Part shown: piece after piece, positions 7,328 to 15,205 of the stretch
How the letters are laid out: every line of letters starts with the position of its first letter
Numbering within the stretch: position 1 is the first letter of the stretch
NCBI GenBank assembly: GCA_000437495.1
Contig: FR897825.1
Span: 1 to 28,205, forward strand
DNA length: 28,205 nucleotides
DNA from: Prevotella sp. CAG:485
GTDB lineage: Bacteria > Bacteroidota > Bacteroidia > Bacteroidales > Muribaculaceae
Direction of reading: 5' to 3'
Translations under genes and position numbers: made by a program
The notes under the pieces: model-generated
The model's input: the letters and a program-made list of their open reading frames with translations, nothing else
What the model was told of the DNA's origin: nothing
Database searches by the model: none

Positions 7328-7411
7328 GCCGAATGATTTGCGCAATGATTTGAAGAATGATTTGCCGAATGGTTTACCGAGCGGTTTACATATTGGATTC
7401 CGGAATGATTT
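7328..7411 (+). repeat. Degenerate 12-bp tandem repeat, about 7 units
   Basis: Seven consecutive 12-bp units of the form GCCGAATGATTT: 7328, 7340, 7352, 7364, 7376, 7388 and 7400. The first three share nATGATTT exactly; units 5 and 6 are most diverged. The array begins 7 bp upstream of the pyrG -33 element. It is open in both directions, which explains the repetitive peptides read through it, but there is no sign that it is coding. Confidence 0.7.
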
Positions 7412-7881
7412 TCCGGGCAGTCGGAGCGGAAGGCAACGAAGCACCCGGCTCAAAAATTTCATCACCGGCAGCCCCAAAAGCAAAAATTTATTCCCCGCAG
7501 AGGGTCCGGGCGTTCACTTTATCTTTTTGCGATTTAAAATCGGCAAGTTAAAAAATATGAAAGTGTTAAACTACTTTAATTCTCTGAAAATTGACAAAAT
7601 GTTAGGTATTCATCGGGGCTACGCCTTTACCCCGGCACAAAACAGAGGCAAAGAGCCCCAAAAATACGCTTCAAACCAAAAAAAATCTTTAAATAAATTT
7701 GGTGGGTAACGAAAATAGTTGTAATTTAGCGCATGAAATGAACTACGACGCATTACACTTACCGGCACATAATACAAAAACCCACCAAATTCACTGAAGC
7801 GAAACAGTATTTTGGACTAATCATATAAAACCCAACAAACGGCAAGTGAATCCGTTGAGAGTTGAACACCTCTTTATATAT
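7412..7881. other. Non-coding stretch upstream of the first giant adhesin
   Basis: No gene is supported. A 50-codon frame at 7557-7709 (MKVLNYFNSLKIDKMLG...) is possible but unremarkable. Structural elements: a 13-bp palindrome near 7530-7543; GGGGCT at 7615-7620, which can pair with AGCCCC at 7654-7659 (its GGGG also with CCCC at 7630-7633); and a 12-bp inverted repeat at 7696-7791. A TAAATTTG at 7694-7701 fits the -7 consensus but has no TTG at the right distance, so the transcription start of the downstream gene is uncertain and its leader could be up to ~250 nt. Confidence 0.4.
7696..7791 (+). repeat. 96-bp segment bounded by a 12-bp inverted repeat
   Basis: AATTTGGTGGGT (7696-7707) is the perfect reverse complement of ACCCACCAAATT (7780-7791). 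Inside, TGTAAT...GCG (7720-7731) can pair with CGC-ATTACA (7749-7757) with a 3-nt bulge, giving a nested hairpin. It may be a structured leader or a small non-autonomous element. No flanking target duplication is evident. Confidence 0.5.
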
Positions 7882-7938
7882 GGATACGGCAGGTAAAGAA
7901 TCACCCTTCCGTATTCTTAAATCAAAGTGATTCTTTAC
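7882..7938 (+). promoter_or_regulatory. Pseudoknot-capable leader of the first giant adhesin gene
   Basis: Two interleaved complementarities. GGATACGG (7882-7889) pairs with CCGTATTC (7909-7916; seven Watson-Crick pairs and one G-U). GTAAAGAATCAC (7893-7904) pairs perfectly with GTGATTCTTTAC (7927-7938). The order 5'-S1-S2-S1'-S2' is that of an H-type pseudoknot; the two stems could also be alternatives. The 12-bp stem ends 14 nt before the ATG, next to the ribosome landing region, so it could control translation of the gene at 7953. This is seen in the sequence; function is inferred. Confidence 0.55.
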
Positions 7939-7952
7939 GTAAATCATAACAC

Positions 7953-10900
7953 ATGAGACAATCTATCGCTCGTTCTCTCATGGCCCTCGCAGCCCTGGCA
8001 CTGGTGATACCGTCTGTCACCGCCCAGAGAGCAGCCAAGCTGTCGGCACGCGCCACCGGCGCCGTCGTAACGCAGCAGGCCAATCCCGACAACGCACGCA
8101 ACACGTTCCAGGACGTACAGATGCGTTCAGCAGCCACAGCCTCATCACGGATGTTCAGTGCTCCGGTGATGAGCGTACTGCAGCCTTCAAACAACACGCT
8201 GGCCAACCAGATTCGTCAGGCCACCGGCGGCATTACCATCAACGGTAATGTCATCTACTCAAACCCGGCCGAAGGTCAGACTTCCGGCAATGCCCATCTG
8301 GGTATCTATTCGTTCGACACTTCAGGCCAGAACTTCACCGAACTGCTTCACGGCAACCTCGGCTGCTATGCAGCTGTTGTTGTCGACGGCGTTTACTACA
8401 ACTATGTAGCCGTACAGACAATTCTGGGCTATACGTTCTATGCCAGGACATACTCCACCGAGACATGGGAACAGCTCAGCAGTAAATCCATCACCAACGC
8501 CAAGACGCCTCGCGCCCTGGCTACCGACGGCACCAACGTCTACGGCTGCTTCTACAACGGCCAGAGCGGCGACAATGCCGGTTATGAGTATGGCAAACTC
8601 GACCTGACCACCAACGAGCACACGGTAATCTGCACACTGCCGCAGAACTGGAACGCCTGCGCCTGGGGCAACGACGGCATGATCTATGCCATCGACATGC
8701 TCGGCGACTGCTACAAGGTAGTTCCCACCACGGGTGCCATGACCAAGGTCGGCGCCACCGGCCGCGTGCCCAAATACGTCACAGGCGCTTGCGTCGACAA
8801 GAAATCGGGCCGTATGTTCTGGACTCTCTGCCCGGAAGATGAAAACGGCTATCTGATGGAGGTTAACACCACCACAGGCGCTGCTACTCAGCTCTGCAAA
8901 TTCCAGTATGGCGACGAGATAGCCGGTCTCTATGTACCGTTTATCGCCGACGACAAAGCTCCGGCAGCCGTTACCGACCTGAACTGCGTATTCAACAACG
9001 GTTCGCTGAGCGGCAAGATTAACTTCAAGGCTCCCACCACCCTGTTCGACGGCACAGCAGCCACCGGCGAGGTAGATTACAAGATTCTTGTAAACGGCGA
9101 GGTAGCAGCCACGGGCAAATGCGCCTACGGTGCCAACGTAAGCAAAGACCTGACAGTGGGCGAAGCCGGCAATTACACCATTACGGTTGTGCTGAGCAAC
9201 GCCAAGGGCGACGGCCCGAAGGTGAAGAAGGAACTCTTCATCGGCGCCGACACCCCGAAATCCACCAAGGTGACCATTGCATACGAAAACGGCAAGTTCA
9301 ACGTAAAATGGGACGCTGTAACCGAAACCGTAAACGGCGGCTACATGGACCTGAGCAAGCTTACCTACAAGGTAACCCGTATGCCCGACAATGTTGTTGT
9401 AGCTGAAAAAGCCACCGCAACAAGCCTTCAGGATGCCGTTGCAACCCCGGCAACCTACACTCTGTATTACTACACCGTAGTTGTAAACTGCGACGGCAAA
9501 TCATCGGCAGTGGCAGAATCCAACAAGATTGGTCTTGGCGAAATCGCCGCTCCTTACTCAGAGAGCTTCGACACCGCCGACGCATTTGAGCTTTACACCG
9601 TAATCGACGCCAACAACGACGGGAAGACCTGGACATACAATGCCACGGAGAAAGCCGTACGCGCCGCTTACAACTCAAAGAATGAAATGGACGACTGGTT
9701 GATCACTCCGGGTATCAAGCTGGAAGCCGGCAAGACTTACCGCATCGCAGCCGATTTGCGCAACCACTCAGCCTCCGCCTATCCCGAGAAATTCGAGATT
9801 AAGATAGGCAACGCTCCTGAAGCATCAGCCATGACCACCACTCTGGTGCCTCTGACACAAATCAACGGCAAGGTATGGACCACCTTCGATGAATACTTCA
9901 CCCCGACCACCACAGGTACCTATAACATCGGTATCCACGGCGTATCAGACAAGAACATGTTCTATCTGTGGGCCGACAACATCACGGTAAGCGCACCTAT
10001 CGACGGCGGCGCACCTGACGCAGTAACCGCACTGGAGGCCACCGCCGACCAGACCGGCGCTCTGAAAGCTGTCATCAGCGGCAAGGCTCCCACGAAGACT
10101 CTCAACGGCTCAACCCTGAGTTCAATCTCAAGCATCATCATCAGCCGCGACGGCACCCCCGTCAAGACTCTGACAGGCATCCAGCCCGGCGGCAACTTCT
10201 CATACACCGATGCTGAAGTTCCCACCAACGGCAACCACACCTGGCAGGTAGTTTGCACCAACGACAAGGGCCAAGGCAAAAAAGCCGAGATAAGCACTTT
10301 CGTAGGCTTCGACAAACCGAGCCCCGTAACCAACGTTACCACCACCGAGACCAGCAACGGTAAGGTTCACATCACCTGGACCGCTCCCACCACTGACATC
10401 AACGGCAAGCCTCTTGGCAGCACACCTATCACCTACAAACTGGTGAAGGCATCGGCCACCACTACCGTTTATGCCGACAACCTTTCGGCCACCAGCTTCG
10501 ACATGGACGTTGTAACCGAAGGTCAGGAATTCTTCCAGGTAGGCGTCTTCGCCGTTACAGCCGACGGCACGAGCACCGGCACAGCAGGTCCGTTCATGGC
10601 AGTGGGCTTCCCCTACACTCTGCCTTACTATGAATCATTCGCAGAAAAGAGCCTGAGCTCTATCCTCGGCCTCCAGAAGGTAGCCGGCAACGGCGCTACT
10701 TGGGCAATCAACAAAGACGGTGACCTGGGCATCAACTCAGCCGATAACGACGGCGGCTTCATGTCGGGCAAGATGTCAAAACTGAACGACGCAGGCATGG
10801 TATTCACCGGCAAGATTGACCTCACCACAGCTGCAAAACCCGTCTTCAAGTTCCATACTTACAACATCATCAGCGAGAAAGACGGCGAACTGAAATATGA

Positions 10901-12482
10901 CATCAACGAAATCGACGTCAAGATTCGCGAGGTAGGCACCGAAGAATGGACCGTACTGAAACACGGCACAGTGAACGAGCTTTGCAACGGCGACACCGGC
11001 GTTTGGAAACCTGTTCAGGTAAGCCTCGACGCTTACAAAGGCAAGAAAGTGCAGGTAGGCATTCAGGGAACTTGCAAGTATTATGTTTACGTAATGATCG
11101 ACAAGCTCCAGGTATGCGAGAATTTGGACCACAACCTCGGCGTATCGGGCATCACCGCTCCTGAAAACGTTAAACCGAACGAGGAATTTGCAATAAACGT
11201 AGAGGTAGAAAACCGCGGCTCGAAGAATTCCGAGGCTTACAGCGTAGAGTTCTATCGCGACAACGCCACCACTCCGTTCAAGACCATAGAAGGTCTGGCA
11301 ATAGCTCCGGGCGCCATAGCCACCTTCTCGGCACCTGTGAAACTGACATTTGCTGACGAAGACGCTCAGGCCACCTACAAGGCTGTTGTAAAATACAGCA
11401 AGGATGAAAATACAGCCGACAACACCTCCGATGTAGTAACTGTTAAACGTCAGTATTCCAGCAAGCCGGGTCCGCAACAGCTTGAAGCATCAGTAAGCAG
11501 CGGCAGCACCGTGCTGAAGTGGAAAGCACCTTCGGCTCAGTCAACCGAGCGCATGGCTTCGGGCAACCTCTATGACCTGGAAAGCTATGAATCATGGAAC
11601 AACACCGGCATAGACGGCTGGCAGTTCATTGACGTGGACAAGAAACCGCGCGGCGGCTTCGATGGCCTTGAGATACCCAACAATGCCTTACAGAGCCTCG
11701 GCTCATGGTTCGTCTTCGAACAGGGCGGCAACTTCAACGAGTCGTTCAAGGCACACAGCGGCACCAAGTTCTTCGCATCACTGTTCAACTACGACGCATC
11801 GCAGGTTGACGACTGGTTGATCTCACCGGCTCTTTCAGGCAGCGCACAGACTCTTACCTTCTGGGCCAAGAGCTACAGCAAGAACTACCTTGAGGATATG
11901 GAAGTGCTGACCTCAAGCACCAACGCCAACACCGAAAGCTTCACTTCGGCAAAGGTTGTCAAGAGTGTTCCCGCCGATTGGACTGAATACACCATCCAGC
12001 TCCCCGCCGGCACCAAGTACTTCGCAATCCGCAACAACGGTAAAGACAAGTTCTTGCTGATGGTCGACGACCTCACCTTCGAGACCGTACCCGACGTAGT
12101 TGTAGGTTACAATGTATACCGCGACAACGTTAAGATCAACAGCGAACTCATCCCAGCAACTCAGACCACTTACACTGACGCCAATGTAACCGACAAGCAC
12201 ACCTACCACGTAACAGCAGTTTACCAGTCAGGTGAAGAATCAGCACCGAGCAACGGCGCAACAACCAACGGCGTAGCCGGCATCGAGGCAGGCGTATCGG
12301 TAGTTGCAGGCCAGGGCTTCATCGCCATCAGCGGTGCCGAAGGCAAGCAGGTATCCATCATCGGCATCAACGGCATCACCTTCTTCAACGCCGTTCCCGA
12401 AAATGAGGTACGCGTAGAAGTAGCTCCCGGCGTTTACATGGTTCGCGTTGCAAACGGCACCATGAAGCTGGTTGTGAAATAA
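7953..12482 (+). CDS. Giant exported fibronectin type III / cleaved-adhesin protein (copy 1)
   Basis: 1509 aa. Residues 1-24 are a signal peptide (SLMALAALALVIPSVTAQ). A propeller-like region (about 90-330) with repeated GxxYxxD/TGA strands is followed by Fn3-like beta domains. Next is a cleaved-adhesin/choice-of-anchor J domain (about 532-680, with DDWLITPGI) and more Fn3. A second adhesin-type domain (about 890-1055) leads to a CARDB-like domain (about 1060-1160, VENRGSKNSEAYSVEFYRDN). Then come a third adhesin domain (about 1206-1380, DDWLISPAL ... LLMVDDLTF) and a last Fn3. The final ~70 residues end GVYMVRVANGTMKLVVK, resembling type A sorting tails of type IX secretion cargo. The cleaved-adhesin family includes gingipain adhesin domains, so binding to host or dietary protein or glycan is plausible, with no enzymatic motif seen. 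It is a paralogue of the gene at 18703. Confidence 0.88.
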   Translation: MRQSIARSLMALAALALVIPSVTAQRAAKLSARATGAVVTQQANPDNARNTFQDVQMRSAATASSRMFSAPVMSVLQPSNNTLANQIRQATGGITINGNVIYSNPAEGQTSGNAHLGIYSFDTSGQNFTELLHGNLGCYAAVVVDGVYYNYVAVQTILGYTFYARTYSTETWEQLSSKSITNAKTPRALATDGTNVYGCFYNGQSGDNAGYEYGKLDLTTNEHTVICTLPQNWNACAWGNDGMIYAIDMLGDCYKVVPTTGAMTKVGATGRVPKYVTGACVDKKSGRMFWTLCPEDENGYLMEVNTTTGAATQLCKFQYGDEIAGLYVPFIADDKAPAAVTDLNCVFNNGSLSGKINFKAPTTLFDGTAATGEVDYKILVNGEVAATGKCAYGANVSKDLTVGEAGNYTITVVLSNAKGDGPKVKKELFIGADTPKSTKVTIAYENGKFNVKWDAVTETVNGGYMDLSKLTYKVTRMPDNVVVAEKATATSLQDAVATPATYTLYYYTVVVNCDGKSSAVAESNKIGLGEIAAPYSESFDTADAFELYTVIDANNDGKTWTYNATEKAVRAAYNSKNEMDDWLITPGIKLEAGKTYRIAADLRNHSASAYPEKFEIKIGNAPEASAMTTTLVPLTQINGKVWTTFDEYFTPTTTGTYNIGIHGVSDKNMFYLWADNITVSAPIDGGAPDAVTALEATADQTGALKAVISGKAPTKTLNGSTLSSISSIIISRDGTPVKTLTGIQPGGNFSYTDAEVPTNGNHTWQVVCTNDKGQGKKAEISTFVGFDKPSPVTNVTTTETSNGKVHITWTAPTTDINGKPLGSTPITYKLVKASATTTVYADNLSATSFDMDVVTEGQEFFQVGVFAVTADGTSTGTAGPFMAVGFPYTLPYYESFAEKSLSSILGLQKVAGNGATWAINKDGDLGINSADNDGGFMSGKMSKLNDAGMVFTGKIDLTTAAKPVFKFHTYNIISEKDGELKYDINEIDVKIREVGTEEWTVLKHGTVNELCNGDTGVWKPVQVSLDAYKGKKVQVGIQGTCKYYVYVMIDKLQVCENLDHNLGVSGITAPENVKPNEEFAINVEVENRGSKNSEAYSVEFYRDNATTPFKTIEGLAIAPGAIATFSAPVKLTFADEDAQATYKAVVKYSKDENTADNTSDVVTVKRQYSSKPGPQQLEASVSSGSTVLKWKAPSAQSTERMASGNLYDLESYESWNNTGIDGWQFIDVDKKPRGGFDGLEIPNNALQSLGSWFVFEQGGNFNESFKAHSGTKFFASLFNYDASQVDDWLISPALSGSAQTLTFWAKSYSKNYLEDMEVLTSSTNANTESFTSAKVVKSVPADWTEYTIQLPAGTKYFAIRNNGKDKFLLMVDDLTFETVPDVVVGYNVYRDNVKINSELIPATQTTYTDANVTDKHTYHVTAVYQSGEESAPSNGATTNGVAGIEAGVSVVAGQGFIAISGAEGKQVSIIGINGITFFNAVPENEVRVEVAPGVYMVRVANGTMKLVVK

Positions 12483-12518
12483 AGAATGACACACGGAGCT
12501 GAGGCTCCCCTACCCTCA

Positions 12519-12549
12519 AAGGAGGCTGCACCCGCCGTGCAGCCTCCTT
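12519..12549 (+). terminator. Terminator of the first giant adhesin gene
   Basis: A 12-bp perfect stem, AAGGAGGCTGCA (12519-12530) with TGCAGCCTCCTT (12538-12549), followed by ATATTATG. A smaller hairpin GGAGC/GCTCC lies at 12495-12508 just before it. Confidence 0.75.
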
Positions 12550-12628
12550 ATATTATGTTGGAAGGGGATGGATTTTATGATTTGGAGGCACCGGGAAGTA
12601 ACAAAATGCCACATTAAGAAATTTTTAT

Positions 12629-12636
12629 TACCTTTG
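12629..12636 (+). promoter_or_regulatory. pyrH promoter -7 box
   Basis: TACCTTTG in the context TTACCTTTGTAGATTGAAACG. The -33 position shows only ATG rather than TTG. The inferred start is near 12640, giving a leader of about 80 nt that ends in three 9-bp near-repeats of AGAGACAA directly before the ATG, with no Shine-Dalgarno sequence. Confidence 0.6.
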
Positions 12637-12719
12637 TAGATTGAAACGACGGAGAGCCGGTCAAGCAACGAGCGGCAGCGCCTTCGCAACACAACAGAGA
12701 CAAAAGAGACAACAGAGAC

Positions 12720-13427
12720 ATGAAATACAAAAGGATATTACTCAAGCTTTCGGGAGAATCGCTTATGGGCTCCCGGGGTTACGGCATAGACCCGGAGCGT
12801 CTGGCGGCGTATGCCAAGCAGGTGAACGAGGCAGTGCAGCAAGGCACTCAGGTGGCCATAGTGATAGGCGGCGGCAACATCTTCCGCGGTCTGAGCGGCG
12901 CGGCTCAGGGCACCGACCGTGTGCGCGGCGACCAGATGGGCATGCTCGCCACGGTAATCAACTCGCTGGCTCTCTGTTCGGCTCTTGAAGCGTTGGGAAG
13001 GAAAGCCGAGGTGTTCACCGCCATCTCCATGTCGCCCATAGGCAGGCCGTATCGCAGCTTCGACGCCAAAGCACTGCTCGACGAGGGCGGCGTGGCCATA
13101 ATAAGCTGCGGCACGGGTAACCCCTTCTTCACCACCGACACGGGCGCGGCTCTGAGAGCCATAGAGGTGGGCGCCGACGTAATGCTCAAAGGCACGCGCG
13201 TGGACGGCATCTATACGGCTGACCCGGAGAAGGACCCCAATGCCCGGAAATTCAACCGCATAACCTACGCCGAGGTGCTCGACAGAAATCTCAGGGTGAT
13301 GGACCTCACCGCCACCGCCCTTTGCAAAGAGAACAATATGCCTATCTATGTCTTCGACATGGACACAGAGGGAAATCTGGCCCGTGTGCTCAAGGGTGAG
13401 GAGATAGGCACTTTGGTGGAAAATTAA
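12720..13427 (+). CDS. pyrH: UMP kinase
   Basis: UMP kinase phosphorylates UMP to UDP, feeding all pyrimidine nucleotides; the bacterial enzyme is a hexamer of the amino-acid kinase fold, activated by GTP and inhibited by UTP. 235 aa, normal length. KYKRILLKLSGESL (residues 2-15) is the phosphate loop. GGGNIFRG is the UMP-binding glycine-rich segment, followed by TDRVRGDQMGMLATVINSLAL. DVMLKGTRVDGIYTADPEKDP is the C-terminal nucleotide-binding region. It heads a four-gene run; the aminotransferase-like gene follows after 11 bp. In many bacteria pyrH is followed by frr, which is not seen here. Confidence 0.97.
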   Translation: MKYKRILLKLSGESLMGSRGYGIDPERLAAYAKQVNEAVQQGTQVAIVIGGGNIFRGLSGAAQGTDRVRGDQMGMLATVINSLALCSALEALGRKAEVFTAISMSPIGRPYRSFDAKALLDEGGVAIISCGTGNPFFTTDTGAALRAIEVGADVMLKGTRVDGIYTADPEKDPNARKFNRITYAEVLDRNLRVMDLTATALCKENNMPIYVFDMDTEGNLARVLKGEEIGTLVEN

Positions 13428-13438
13428 ATTTACATACC

Positions 13439-14479
13439 ATGACAGCTTTTCTTGATCGCAATGAGTTTAACTTTCAGCCGTCGGGTGAGGTTGAGAAGGC
13501 ACTCCGCGACTTTGACATAAACAAACTGTGCTTCTACACCCGCATCTACGACGAGGGAAAGAAGAGCATCTTCTCCGTATATCTGTCGGAGCTTTACGGG
13601 GTGCCTGAGGAACAGGTGCTTCTGGGCTACGGCGCGGAGGATTTGCTGAAACAGACGGTGCATTTCTTCCTTGGCCGCAAAGCAGGCGGCGGCACTATGC
13701 TGATACCCAAGTTCTCGTGGTGGTATTACAAATCGCTCGCCGACGAGGTTGGCGGCCACACATATCAGTATCCGCTGGTGGAAAGCGACGACACGTTTGT
13801 ATATGACTTCGACACCATGCTCGACATGGCGCGCGAGAAGAAGCCCGAGCTGCTTCTCTTAGCCTCGCCCAATAACCCCACAGGCAACGGACTGACGCCC
13901 GAGGAGTTGGAGTATGTAATGGAGCGTGTCCCACAGGAGACCGTTGTGGTGGTAGACGAGGCTTACGCGTCGTTCGTATCGCCCAAGGCCGATTACATAG
14001 CTCCTATGGTTAAGAAATGGCCGAATATGATTTTTGTGCGCACGCTGTCGAAGTTCTACGGGCTGCCGGGACTGCGTATGGGTTACGGATTCATGTCGGC
14101 GCCGCTGAAGGACTTCACCCGCTTCTCAAACAAATACCTTGGCTACAACCGCATCAGCGAAGACATTGCCATAGCAGCCCTGAAGAGCGACAGCCATTAC
14201 CGCCACATTGCGGAGCTGATGAACGCCGACCGGAAGCGCTATGAGGAGGAGATAGGGACTCTGCCCGGCTTCAAGGTATATAAGTCGGTGAGCAATTTCA
14301 TCCTGGTGAAATACCCCATAGGGCTTAAGGAAAGGCTTCAGAAGGCTTTCAAGGATGAGGACTACAAGGTGAAGTTCATGAACGAGCCTGACATCAACAC
14401 CCATCTGCGCATCACCTTGGGGCGCCCCGAGCAGAATGCGCTGGTAATAGACACCATAAAACGCATAGCCACGGAATGA
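13439..14479 (+). CDS. HisC/CobD-like PLP enzyme, probably for an amino-alcohol phosphate
   Basis: 346 aa, fold-type I class I/II aminotransferase. Motifs: SPNNPTG (143-149), DEAY (173-176), the PLP lysine in TLSKFYGLPGLRMGYG (Lys205, Arg213), and LRITLGRPEQN near the C-terminus with the carboxylate-binding arginine (Arg324). Overall it resembles histidinol-phosphate aminotransferase and threonine-phosphate decarboxylase (CobD). No histidine or cobalamin gene is nearby; instead it overlaps the cytidylyltransferase gene by 4 bp (ATGA). In Campylobacter jejuni capsule loci, related enzymes decarboxylate phosphoserine to ethanolamine phosphate or aminate dihydroxyacetone phosphate to serinol phosphate. 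One of these reactions is the best guess here, but is inference from context. Histidinol-phosphate aminotransferase remains possible. Confidence 0.8.
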   Translation: MTAFLDRNEFNFQPSGEVEKALRDFDINKLCFYTRIYDEGKKSIFSVYLSELYGVPEEQVLLGYGAEDLLKQTVHFFLGRKAGGGTMLIPKFSWWYYKSLADEVGGHTYQYPLVESDDTFVYDFDTMLDMAREKKPELLLLASPNNPTGNGLTPEELEYVMERVPQETVVVVDEAYASFVSPKADYIAPMVKKWPNMIFVRTLSKFYGLPGLRMGYGFMSAPLKDFTRFSNKYLGYNRISEDIAIAALKSDSHYRHIAELMNADRKRYEEEIGTLPGFKVYKSVSNFILVKYPIGLKERLQKAFKDEDYKVKFMNEPDINTHLRITLGRPEQNALVIDTIKRIATE

Positions 14480-15198
14480 AAAGGCTGGCAGTGATACCGG
14501 CTGCAGGCATGGCCACGCGGCTCCGTCCACTTACCGAGCATACGCCCAAATGTCTTCTCGAGGTGGGAGGGAAGGCTCTGTTGGGTCGTGCCATGGAGGC
14601 ACTGCTGCAGAACGGCATCGACGAGGTGGTGGTGGTGACGGGCTACTTAGCTCCGATGATTGAGGAATATCTCGGGGCGCATTATCCGCAGGTAAAGGTG
14701 CATTATGTGCATAACGACCGTTACGCCTCAACCAACAATATCTATTCGCTTTATCTCTCCAAGCCGTTTGCGCGTGGCCGCGACATTCTGCTGCTTGACA
14801 GCGATATCCTCTTCGACCCGGAGATAATACGTCGCCTCATGGCCTGCCCCGACAGCGAGGCGTTAGCCTTGGAGAGGCATCCGCTTGGCGAGGAGGAGAT
14901 AAAGGTAACGGTGGATGACCGCGGGCTGGTGAAGGAAATCAGCAAGGTTGTTGACCCGCAGACGGCTGTGGGCGAATCGACCGGGCTGGAGAAGATGGGA
15001 GCCGCCTACACCGAGGCGCTCTTCGACGAGCTCGACGAAATGATTCTGCGCGAAGGGCTCGACAATGTATTCTACGAGAAGGCTTTTGAGCGTCTCATTG
15101 CCAAAGGAAGGAGCTTCCGGCCGGTAGACATCACCGGACTGACGGCTATGGAGCTTGACACGGTGGCCGACTTCGAGGCCGCCAACGCCAAATTATAA
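14476..15198 (+). CDS. LicC-like phosphocholine/amino-alcohol phosphate cytidylyltransferase
   Basis: 240 aa nucleotidyltransferase of the sugar-phosphate family. The N-terminus AVIPAAGMATRLRPLTEHTP followed by K carries the glycine-rich nucleotide loop, with the catalytic-type Arg and Lys. LLLDSDILFD (about residues 100-109) supplies the metal-binding aspartates, and HNDRYASTNNIYSL is typical of LicC-type enzymes. LicC joins CTP and phosphocholine to give CDP-choline; relatives use phosphoethanolamine, aminoethylphosphonate or glycerol phosphate. Linkage to a PLP enzyme upstream (4-bp overlap) and a LicD homologue 7 bp downstream argues that it activates a small amino-alcohol phosphate for transfer to a surface glycan. 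No choline kinase (LicA) or choline uptake gene is present, which favours a headgroup made inside the cell. Confidence 0.8.
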   Translation: MKRLAVIPAAGMATRLRPLTEHTPKCLLEVGGKALLGRAMEALLQNGIDEVVVVTGYLAPMIEEYLGAHYPQVKVHYVHNDRYASTNNIYSLYLSKPFARGRDILLLDSDILFDPEIIRRLMACPDSEALALERHPLGEEEIKVTVDDRGLVKEISKVVDPQTAVGESTGLEKMGAAYTEALFDELDEMILREGLDNVFYEKAFERLIAKGRSFRPVDITGLTAMELDTVADFEAANAKL

Positions 15199-15205
15199 TT
15201 ATAAT

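Noticed and set aside
7326..7709. 127-codon frame with repeated NDL and NGL peptides
   Set aside because: The repetition comes from the 12-bp DNA repeat; the rest crosses a leader region with hairpins and no coding signature. A shorter 50-codon start at 7557 is possible but unsupported.
15155..15205. 17-residue N-terminal extension of the LicD protein
   Set aside because: It overlaps the end of the cytidylyltransferase gene and reads a low-complexity PNYNYN peptide; the ATG at 15206 fits the family start and the 7-bp gap.
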